A DNA stretch of 64,000 nucleotides from Rusavskia elegans (lineage: Eukaryota > Ascomycota > Lecanoromycetes > Teloschistales > Teloschistaceae), in NCBI GenBank assembly GCA_011316305.1, contig SAUG01000067.1, positions 186,001-250,000 of the forward strand. Reading direction: 5' to 3'. Shown one piece after another: positions 35,630 through 43,974 of the stretch. The translations under genes and the position numbers were made by a program. The notes under the pieces were generated by a model. The model did no database searches and had not been told where the DNA came from. It saw only the letters and a program-made list of their open reading frames with translations. Numbering within the stretch: position 1 is the stretch's first letter; each line of letters starts with the position of its first letter.

Positions 35630-36128
35630 AGATATTTTTAATATTTACGTATATTATTTATTATTATCTAATAAATAGTTAATATTATTTATATTATTAT
35701 TCAATATATATATATATATTTATATTATTCTTTTATATCACGATTATAGAAATGTAATATAAAATTTTTAATATAATTATCGATTTTCGCTTTTTTATCG
35801 TTATATAAACTAGTATTAAATAGAATATATTATCGTTTTATATTATCTATAATTACTTTCGTATTTAACTATCGAATACGATTACGAATCTGGTCGAATC
35901 GAGTTTTTAGATCGGATTTTCGGATTAAAATCTATGATCCGATCCGAAAATCGGATTAAAATCTATAATCCGATCCGACCGTTTAGTAGATCGAACTTGG
36001 ATCGAATATCCGACGATTCGATAGAAATCCGACGCGAACCGGCCAATCTAATAATTAAGAAAAGATATTATCTACTAGATTATAAAAAATAGTATATATA
36101 GAAAGAAAACCGATATATCCGATAGAAT

Positions 36129-36255
36129 CGACCTATTAAAAAAAGATAATTTTTCTATCAGCAAATATGCAACCCGTTTATAGTATTTTAAAATAAAAAA
36201 AACGTTTAAAATCGATTGAACCGGTTTGAACAGGATTATTTTATTTAGTAAATAG
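36129..36255 (+). repeat. left arm of a long inverted repeat (partner 38374-38537)
   Basis: Reads CGACCTATT, then CAGCAAATATGCAACCCG, then ATCGATTGAACCGGTTTGAA. The reverse complement of 38374-38537 has CGACCTATT, CAGCAAATGTGCAACCCGCT and GTCGATTGAGCCGGTTTGAG. Most differences are transitions towards A/T in this left arm. It could be the terminal inverted repeat of a roughly 2.4-kb element, or two copies of one repeat. Confidence 0.65.
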
Positions 36256-36374
36256 AAAAATTTAGATAAATTCTAAAAACGTCTATTTTATCTATATTTA
36301 GAATTTTAAAATTAAACTTTTTAAATATTATAGAACAAGTTTTTATAAAACCGAAAGATATATAATAAATTACT

Positions 36375-36514
36375 CGATTAGATTTAATACGGCTCGCTAG
36401 ATTAGATAGCGGCTTTGGCACGTACTTTTTGTGCCCGCAGGCCTCCTCTATAGAAGAAAACCTTAAAAAATCCTTCTACCACCCAATCATTATCTATATT
36501 TGACCTCGTTATAA
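36375..36514 (+). repeat. 140-bp direct repeat, RIP-mutated copy
   Basis: Same length as 38208-38347 and alignable without gaps. The differences I can see are all C/T or G/A, and nearly all are towards A/T in this copy. Landmark: GGCTCGCTAGATTAGATAGC is identical in both. It contains no gene. Confidence 0.8.
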
Positions 36515-36959
36515 TAATTGGTAGTAATGATAGAGTCTTTCCTTCTACGTCATCTGTAGGACCTTTAGTTCTAGCTCCTAGAACACCCAGTTGCCTTTTT
36601 CTGGCATTTCTATCTGCCTTTACGGCATTATCAGGTGTTTTTAAAGTATTACCAACTCCCGTGGAACCTCTAGTAATTCTATTTATATCTTCTACGCTGT
36701 TCAGTATAGTCTTCAGTCTTTTATCGAGATCTTCAGACTTTTTCTACCGAGATTCTAGGCTTCCTATACTAAATCTTTATTCAAATCCCCAGTTCTTTCT
36801 AGTAAATACCCGCTAAATTCGTCGAGATCAGCGTAAAGATTGATCCGCCCTATAATAGCTATATTCGACGAAAAGGTAGCTGTATTTATTACCTTTTTAG
36901 GCGGGCAAATATTATTATTATCAGTTTCTCTTCTATCTTCTATCAAATCCTCTATTAAA

Positions 36960-37700
36960 TTTTAGAGAATCTATTTAGATTGACAGCGATCAGCTATAGA
37001 GAAAGACAGACAAAAATAAGCCCAGATCTCTAGATAACAAGCCGAAATTACAAGGTAACGAGCAGAGAAGCTCGCTATCGAATAAGCTCGTCTCCGTTAA
37101 ATACAAGCAGAGAAGTTCAAGCAAAAACAAGCGGAAAAGGTAGAGTATAAAGAGCTTTTCAGGTAGCAGCAGCTAAAACAGCGAGCTAAAAAAGCGAAGC
37201 AGAAAGCCTTCGCGGAGATTAACTAACTATAGGCCGCCTTCAGATTCCAGTATCCCTACGAATATAAATGTTGCCCGGAGAGGTTCTCTTCTAACAGCTA
37301 ACTTTATAGGTATATCGAAGCCTTTTATATAAAAAAAACGACCGGGACGTCTTATTCCGCTCCTTCTGTACCTCTATCTCTATCGTTTAAGCCTAAATCG
37401 CCTCTATCTCCTCCTAGCACTCCAATTTCTATACTAAAAGCACCTACAGTACCCGAAAAGACCTCTACCTCAGTACAAATTATCGAGATCGTATTTCTAG
37501 CGCCTCTTCAAACGCTTCCGCAAACACCTGCCCCCTCGTATTATCGAGAAATCTCTGTTACAGCACCTTTTACCCCTATTAAAACCACTATTTAATACGA
37601 GAATTCTCCCGTACGAATCTACCTGCCACCTTACAAACGCGCCTATATAACGATTACGCAGCTCTTTACTAAATTCGGCTCCATATAGCCTGGACCCTGT
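36960..37700 (+). pseudogene. relic of a repeat-encoded protein with a C2H2-finger trace
   Basis: On the plus strand a basic region rich in Lys/Gln is followed, near 37255-37320, by YEYKCCPERFSSNS, a stop, then LYRYIEAFYIKK. Spacing fits a C2H2 finger, C-x2-C-x12-H-x4-H, in which the first Cys and both His now read Tyr. A Pro/Ser/Thr-rich stretch then contains several TAA codons. I do not recognise the family beyond the finger. CA is depleted up to about 37.45 kb and then recovers, so the RIP edge lies inside this relic. Confidence 0.5.
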
Positions 37701-38207
37701 TTAAAACCAAACCGGCCAATCAGAAAGCTCGATCCAAAAGCTCTAATTTGGCTTCTATCGAACGCAGCAAAAGCCAGCCAATCAGCTGCCCCCAAATTAA
37801 ATTGCGCAAGCGCCTCCGCCAGCCCTACCAGCTCCGCATCGAACTCCGCAGCCTCCGCCTTCTCCACTGTACCTACTGCGCCTTCTACGCCTCTGCCCCC
37901 TAAACTACCTCGTCAGCGCTATTCCGCAGCACCTTATTGGCCAGCAAGCTCGCCGCCGCCGTCGCCAATTGCGTCATGGTCATCAAGAAAGAGCTTGGAG
38001 AAACAGGGAATCATCGAGGCATTGTTGCGTACAGTACTCGCGCTATTAGGAGATATTGGACACGGCTACTATGGGTCCTACATAGTGTGACCGTCCGCCC
38101 TCTCGCCGGCGCTCGTTATGGCATCGAGGGCGATGCCTTTTTCTCTTTTTGGGGCATTTGTTATGGAGCAAGCTCTCATGAGGCCGAAAGGCATGTGATA
38201 AGTTGCC

Positions 38208-38347
38208 CGATTAGGTTTAGTGCGGCTCGCTAGATTAGATAGCGGCCTTGGCACGCACCTTTTGTGCCCGCAGGCCTCCTCCATAGAAGAAAACCTTAAA
38301 AAATCCTTCTACCACCCAATTATTATCTATGTTTGACCTCGTCATAA
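38208..38347 (+). repeat. 140-bp direct repeat, less mutated copy
   Basis: Partner of 36375-36514, with more GC retained (for example CGCACCTTTTGTGCCCGCAG). The segment between the two repeats (37.7-38.2 kb) has normal composition and an ORF of 98 codons at 37937-38233 without recognised features. Confidence 0.8.
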
Positions 38348-38373
38348 CATTAAGGTTCAGTGCCCGTTAGTTC

Positions 38374-38537
38374 CCGTTATTATACTAAGCAAGATAATCT
38401 TGTTCAAACCGGCTCAAACCGGCTCAAACCGGCTCAATCGACTCTGAGCGCTTTTTTTATTTTAAAATGCTATGAGCGGGTTGCACATTTGCTGATGCAG
38501 TGAACGGTAGTTCGGCTATCTCTCTCCAAATAGGTCG
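38374..38537 (-). repeat. right arm of the long inverted repeat
   Basis: Inverse of 36129-36255. It retains more C and G than the left arm and holds three 10-bp tandem units where the left arm has about one. Confidence 0.65.
38405..38434. repeat. three tandem copies of CAAACCGGCT
   Basis: Perfect 10-bp units at 38405-38414, 38415-38424 and 38425-38434 inside the right inverted arm. Confidence 0.9.
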
Positions 38538-39258
38538 TTGGCTAGCTCCGTTTTATGGCTGACTATTATGTAATCAAGAATGCTATAACTGTGGCAAATC
38601 TTCTGGAGTCGGGACAGAAGACTGATGTCGGCCACGTTTATGCCATGCTAGGGAGCTATGCGTTTGTATGTTAGTGCAATCGCAATCATTAGTGCGAGCA
38701 TTTCGAAGGAGAGCATAGGTAAATGGTATCCCTCAGTCTGCTAACGTGTTTCCATGACCCGATACAGCTCATGGTTACGGTCACTTTCATTCAAAGCAAC
38801 AACAGTAATACAGTGATATTCGAGCAATCGTCAGGACGATATCCTTTGTCGAGGTACCGGCTGTCGCACACCTGCGATTGACGTGACACGACGATTCTGG
38901 TGGGGCGGAGGGTGAACAGACGGAGGGGCACCAGGTCTCGATTACACGTAAGTACTTTGATCACAAGGTCCCATGACTTACAAACGACAATTAAACATTA
39001 ATATGTCACAACTTCTACGATTGTTGTTTTCGGAATTGTCCATCATCCACTAAGAGTTTTCATCGGCTGCTTTTGGGCTTTCGGCATGACGACACAGTGA
39101 CTTCATCCTGGCCTACAGTAAATAATAGTGTTCAAAAATATCCGATTAAACCTCCGGTCGCTCTTGCCAAGTGACTATATCGCTGCTCACATACGTATTC
39201 ATTATCCACCCTTATTTTTTTTTTCTGAATTCCGCGTCTCTCACCAGCGGTCGTCATC
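38538..39258. other. intergenic region upstream of the 6PGDH-like gene
   Basis: About 720 bp of normal composition with no supportable gene. It contains one copy of the dispersed intergenic repeat (38804-38869). A pyrimidine-rich run (CCCTTATTTTTTTTTTCTG, 39209-39227) lies just before the gene and is a common feature near fungal transcription starts. Confidence 0.5.
38804..38869 (+). repeat. dispersed intergenic repeat, copy 1
   Basis: About 60 bp (38810-38869) align without gaps to 47410-47469 with about ten differences, mostly transitions. The core contains the hairpin TCGTCAGGACGA and ends TCGAGGTACCGGCTGT. No coding content. Confidence 0.8.
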
Positions 39259-41250
39259 ATGGCAGAGGGTACAGAAATTCAAAAGGTAAGCGAGCGAAGT
39301 ATTTTCATCCTTTTTCCATTGGCTTGGATCGATGATTTATTCCCTCTAGCTGGCCATGATTGGCTGTGGCAGCATGGGAGGAGGTATGGCCCTCCTGTTC
39401 GCTGAGCACGGCATCACTGTTTCCCTCAACGACCCATCCGAAGCGACCATGGATCAACTCCTGGCTACCGCGAAGAAGGACGGACTTCAGGACCGATTGC
39501 AAAAGCACGGCTCGTACGAAGATCTTTGCAAGAGTCTTGGCTCTCCCAAAGTCTTTGTTTTTTCGTTGCCCCATGGCACCGTTGGGGACAGTGTCGTCGA
39601 TGGCTTGCATACCCACTTGGCTAAAGGCGATATCATCATTGATGCGAGTAATGAGAATTGGCAGAATACTCAAAGACGGCAAGAGAGATTGGTTCCACAG
39701 TACGTGCCATGTGGTGTTTTTTTTTCCTTTGCTGAGCACCGAATGCTGTGTATCGATCTTGTAACAGCCCACCCGAAAGTCCTAGTGCAACATACCCCTC
39801 ACACTCCTGCTGACACTGTGCTTTGGACAGAGGCGTGTACTATATAGGTATTCTGTCAATATCTTCCAACATTGCGGCATTGTACTGAAATCATGACCTT
39901 AGGCATGGGCGTATCTGGCGGTTATCAAGCTGCCCGACGTGGACCCTCCGTGTGTCCCGGTGGCGAAGAGAGGGCACTTGATATAGTGATGCCTTTGCTA
40001 CGGAAAGTTGCTGCGAAAGACTCTCAAGGCAATCCATGCGTGGCCAAGGCGGGGACCGGAGGCTCCGGACATTACATCAAGATGATTCATAATGGGATCG
40101 AGCATGGAATGATGAGTGCATTGGCTGAAGCATGGCAGATCATGGACCTGGGGCTGCGGATGAGTTATGACGAGATTGCGAATGAGTTTGACCGGTGGAA
40201 CGAAGACGGGGAGCTTGTGAGTTGAAGAGATGATCCCTTATTCCCTTGTCACATTCGTCATCTAGGATACGCAATTCTCATTGTTTCTTGCTGACTGTTA
40301 ATCTTCTGTATTTTCAATCGTCAGCGGATTCGCCACAGATGCTGAATGCTTGGAGACACGATAGCAGTTTACGCTATGCTGCACTGTACTGCGTGCCGTG
40401 TGGATCATTATACTGGTTAACTCCTCCTACATGACTGCGTAGAATACTGACATTTTGTGGTTTTTAGAGTGGCACCTTCCTAGTCGGTATTGGAGCTGAT
40501 ATCTGCCGACAAAAAGACGACCAAGGGAGGCACGTGCTGTCAATTGTCGAAGACAAAGTTGTACAGGATGTCGATGGCACAGAGTGCACAGGTATCTGGT
40601 CGCAGCTGGAAGCTGTCCGCCTCCATGTCCCCGCTCCCTCACTGACGACCGCCCATTTCATCCGTCTCGCCTCTGCCTTCCGCGCCAATCGCAAACACGT
40701 CAAAGACGCTTTCGGCGGCCAATTCCCGGTCCAAGAATGGGGTGAGGCCAAAGTTGACAAGAGATCGGTGCTGGAAAGCCTGAGAAAGGCGGTCTACGCC
40801 ACTTTCCTTGCGTCTTTCGTGGAGGGTATCAACATCATCGATCAGGCCGACCGAGAAAGCCGCTGGAACATCGACTACTCGGCGGTAGTTCAGATCTGGA
40901 GAAACGGTTGCATCATCAAAGCTGACTACATCACCGGAATGCTCGCGGAAATAGTCAGAGAAGCCAACGCCGATCTGGACCTACTGCACAACAAGCGAGT
41001 TGCTCAAGAATTGAAGAAGACATTCCCAGCCCTCAAAGAGATTGTGGTGAAAGGAGTTGAGCATAATACTATCATTCCAAGTTTGAGTGCAACGCTCGAA
41101 TTCTTGAAGTACTCGATGAATACGATCTTGCCGACGCAGTTCTACGAAGCGCAAATGGATTATTTCGGGAAGCACATGTTCGACCTCAAGTCAGAACCGG
41201 CGGGAAAGCCTGAGACGGGTAAACACCATTTTGAGTGGAAGCTTGCTTAG
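39259..41250 (+). CDS. 6-phosphogluconate dehydrogenase-like oxidoreductase
   Basis: A paralogue of decarboxylating 6-phosphogluconate dehydrogenase; the exact substrate is uncertain. Exons are 39259-39285, 39350-39699, 39831-39847 (17 nt), 39903-40216 and 40468-41250, giving 496 aa. The Rossmann motif is LAMIGCGSMGGGMALLF. The following strand reads VSLNDPS, with Asp37 near the place where NADP-dependent enzymes carry Asn-Arg, which suggests NAD preference. The family blocks are present: MGVSGGYQAARRGPS, and GTGGSGHYIKMIHNGIEHGM with the catalytic Lys and Asn. The all-helical C-terminal domain has SYDEIANEFDRWN, VYATFLASFVEGINII and NIDYSAVVQIWRNGCIIK. The last intron is long (251 nt). Its product may act in a side branch of the pentose phosphate or gluconate pathway. 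Confidence 0.9.
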
Positions 41251-41997
41251 GCGGAGGCAACGAGTTCCAGTCATGAGATCAGTACATACCTGGGTGTACG
41301 AGCATGGAGGTGGATTATCTGATCTGTACATCAATTGTCTTTGGTCATGAAAGGACGATTCTGTGCATACTGATAGGGCACGCATCCCATCTCTACCAAG
41401 TCCAACAGTTGGTACCATGATGAAGGGGTTCGTTCTGCAGATTGCATAGATCAAATGATCTCACTGCTAGAAGCGTTCATTAGAGGTGTTCAATAGAGCA
41501 AGGTCCGCAGTAGTAGTGACATGGATGTAGGAGGATAGAAGGCTGACAGATTGGCTGAATAAGGTAATAAGAGCATGCCCCAGCGTGCCTGAAAGTACCC
41601 CTACCCTATGCACAGATCGGCACATCGGATACCTCCGAGACTCCGTAGTCTACCTTACTCATACCGTCATACGGGCTGCCGTGGCCAAATCAGGGATTTG
41701 GATTGCTTGGCTGATTCGTCCGCGCACTCCTTATCAAACACCACCGCGTTTGGGCCTCTCTTATCATATTACCTCATGTGGACGCCTTGTCCGAGTCTTT
41801 CGTTCGTCCCTCTGCCATATGAGTCCTCCGATCCTATGCCCATGCCTCCCAATCCCCTCATAGCCAGCTGTCCCTCGTATCCATAACCTCCGGAAAAACC
41901 AGTATGGGACCAACGCAGCGTACAGCCTGCGTCTGAAGCCTTCGCTTCCATATAATCAGCCTTCGGCACAACAGGATCCGGTTACGCGGCCGCAATT
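41251..41997. other. intergenic region, tandem orientation
   Basis: About 750 bp between the 6PGDH-like gene and the next plus-strand ORF. Small ORFs at 41585-41969 lack family features. No repeat seen. Confidence 0.45.
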
Positions 41998-43431
41998 ATG
42001 ATGAATCCGAGAGCCTACTCGTTGTCGTCCATGCCATCCCAGCATCCTCAACGAAGAAGCCGGGATGGAACCTCGAATGCGGCTGAACTGTTGCGCACGC
42101 GACCTCTCGAGATCCAAACGTCCCCCAAACGTAACCCGAGACCTGGACCACCAACAATGACGTCTATCTCACCCGCTGCTCCTTCGAAACCTGTCGTCAT
42201 CCCGACACGCACGAAGACCGATCGAAGACATAGCAAGGCACTTATTCGAGATAAAAAATTAGTGGAAGACCGGAGCATTCCTCACGACTCACAAGCACTG
42301 TCGCCGTCAGCCGCTGCTTTCTTCGCCATAAAGTCGCTGCAGGACTCCGAAGGGGGGACCGGAGCCAGGCTCTGTCCAAAGAGCCGTCGCAACGATACCA
42401 AAAATCGTCAAGCCGAGGCAATCAACCTTTGCGCAAGCAAGACTGCATTGTCGGCCTCCAGCCCACATTCTTGGAGACTGCTGTTGAGTACGCCAGAGGA
42501 AATCGAAGACGAGGAATCAAACCCTGAAAGCGAAACCCCCGTGGATCGGCCTTTGACGTCATTTCGCTCCTTATCGAGCGAGTCCATGCCTTCGCTTGAG
42601 ACAGACACCGAGTCTGCGTATACTTCAAGCAGCCCATCATCGCCTGGCTTCCCCACACGCGGCTTTGTATCGCGGGAAAAGAGATCTAAGAGCATCTCCT
42701 CATCTGTCACCGAGGATTGTCATTCGGATCATCCATTACTCCTGGAGTGTTCTGAGCACAAAGATGTATCGGGACTTAGCTCGGGAGATTTTGAAACGGA
42801 TGATACGCAATTTCACCGTCCTAGCAGATTGTCGCTGAGGTCGAATTTGACGGCGTCCCTCCGCCGTCTCAAATCCGCTGCACGAAACATGACTCTGGGC
42901 GCACCTGTAACGCCGCGAGACCACGTTCAGACTCAGGCAGCTCTGTCGGGGACGTCTAACTTCGCTGATGAGCGCCGACCTTTACCTTGGGCGGAGCCTC
43001 CCGATCCAGCTTTACGAAGATACCTCAACCCGATCACTATTGCACCGGCCGAGCTTTACAGCCACCGCGACCTTGAGGAAAGAAGAACGAGCCCGAGAGC
43101 CTGCACAGCATCCATCCAGTTGCAGATGTACCAGCCAGGCGCACGAAAATCGGAAAAGGCTACTGCGCCTCCTGTATTTGTCGTCGCTTCTCCACATAAG
43201 GGCGCAGTCGACGAACCAGCCGTGTTGACATCACAACGTCACCGAGAACCACGAGAGAATAGCGACTTCCTTCGCGTGATAGTGTTGGAGATGAACATGC
43301 GCAAAGTGGGCAAGTTGAGCGACGTAGCACCAGGTCGCGCCAGGCTCTGGCTTCCAGCCCGACGGTCGTCCGCGTCAAGTGAAGACACCAGCAGCGAGAT
43401 ACCTAGACGGTGGATCTCATTAAGTCCGTGA
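41998..43431 (+). CDS. hypothetical disordered protein
   Basis: A single open frame of 477 codons starting MMNPRAYSLSSMPSQHPQRR. I do not recognise it. It is rich in Ser, Pro, Arg and Glu, with clusters such as SSESMPSLETDTESAYTSSS, and has no obvious domain, signal peptide or membrane helix. The only ordered-looking piece is near residues 280-345 (RLSLRSNLTASLRRLKSAAR and the PWAEPPDPALRRYLNP stretch), which resembles short conserved patches in fungal proteins of unknown function. The long open frame and biased composition favour a real gene. Coding on the other strand (43239-43730) overlaps its 3' end but looks like a shadow. Confidence 0.65.
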   Translation: MMNPRAYSLSSMPSQHPQRRSRDGTSNAAELLRTRPLEIQTSPKRNPRPGPPTMTSISPAAPSKPVVIPTRTKTDRRHSKALIRDKKLVEDRSIPHDSQALSPSAAAFFAIKSLQDSEGGTGARLCPKSRRNDTKNRQAEAINLCASKTALSASSPHSWRLLLSTPEEIEDEESNPESETPVDRPLTSFRSLSSESMPSLETDTESAYTSSSPSSPGFPTRGFVSREKRSKSISSSVTEDCHSDHPLLLECSEHKDVSGLSSGDFETDDTQFHRPSRLSLRSNLTASLRRLKSAARNMTLGAPVTPRDHVQTQAALSGTSNFADERRPLPWAEPPDPALRRYLNPITIAPAELYSHRDLEERRTSPRACTASIQLQMYQPGARKSEKATAPPVFVVASPHKGAVDEPAVLTSQRHREPRENSDFLRVIVLEMNMRKVGKLSDVAPGRARLWLPARRSSASSEDTSSEIPRRWISLSP

Positions 43432-43974
43432 AGCATAGATGGGAATAGATGACAGTTGATTCGCGCTTTTTTTCTGTATGAAGTGAGATGCGAAATTCCA
43501 AAGTCTAGATACGAAATATTCTCGCTGTGCTCATCGTGCATGTGCATAATGTGGCTTGCAGCTTGCCATGCCATACCAACCCCTCGGGATGATGATGTGC
43601 ATTCGGAGTACGTACAGGTGGCGGATACCGAAGTAGCCCTATCGCTATTTGTCCCAATCAAGATCAGACACCAAATATCACCTCCCCCACCAGTTGTGGC
43701 ATCCGATTCAGGAGCCAAGCTATACAGCATCTCTCGTGTTCATTACCAGTCGTAAGACAGGCTGTACACCGACTACGAGTGATTCCAGGAGTGGCTCTAT
43801 AATAAGCTCTAAGCAATTGTTGCAACGATAGGCCACATCGAGGTAGCGACCGTTGTACCACCTCGTTGCACTCGACTGTCACAGGACAAGCCCCTGACTC
43901 AGATACCCAAGTGGGGGAGGTGATACGTCCCGGACGGTCTTATCGAGGAGCATACCCTACCATTCGATATCATA
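43432..43974. other. convergent spacer before LIG4
   Basis: A gap of 543 bp between two 3' ends. ORFs on both strands have no family features. If LIG4 has a further 3' intron (a possible donor exists at its last codons), part of this could be its terminal exon. Confidence 0.4.

Larger units (their letters stand above)
28806..36050 (+). mobile_element. hAT-like element, copy C, split by the chromovirus
   Basis: Left part 28806-29007 begins TAGACTGGCCGTCGGATCGG; right part 35635-36050 ends CGCGAACCGGCCAATCTA. The flanks are perfect 8-bp duplications ATAATTAA (28798-28805 and 36051-36058). Without the 6,622-bp retrotransposon and its 5-bp duplication the element is about 618 bp. Part of the extra length over copy B is an internal tandem duplication at about 35922-35985 (ATCCGATCCG words). 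It lies inside the older repeat D2. Confidence 0.85.
22111..37690. other. AT-rich, RIP-mutated repeat block without live genes
   Basis: About 15.6 kb of AT-rich DNA made of nested mobile elements, described separately. In the younger element at 29-35.6 kb, CA and TG dinucleotides are nearly absent while TA is very common; CG, CC and CT survive. This is the footprint of cytosine-to-thymine change at CpA on both strands. The left part (22.2-28.5 kb) is even more AT-rich and has lost more of its other C contexts. From about 37.5 kb composition returns towards normal. Unassigned parts (22.1-23.06, 23.4-24.9, 34.6-35.1 kb) carry no recognisable protein or RNA gene; the segment at 24.2-24.7 kb has higher GC and may be another element fragment. 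Confidence 0.9.

Noticed and set aside
23060..36170. D1 and D2 as the two LTRs of the minus-strand Gypsy element
   Set aside because: Attractive because they are in direct orientation at both sides, but there is no room for gag between the protease and D2, and no matching target duplication could be found. Kept only as a possibility.
37643..38284. ORFs at 37643-37867, 37937-38233 and 38078-38284
   Set aside because: They overlap or flank the direct repeat and have no conserved domain; they probably arose when the composition recovered at the RIP edge.
43239..43755. ORFs on both strands after the hypothetical gene
   Set aside because: The minus-strand ORF of 163 codons overlaps the 3' end of the more convincing 41998-43431 gene; neither has a domain, signal peptide or family match I recognise.
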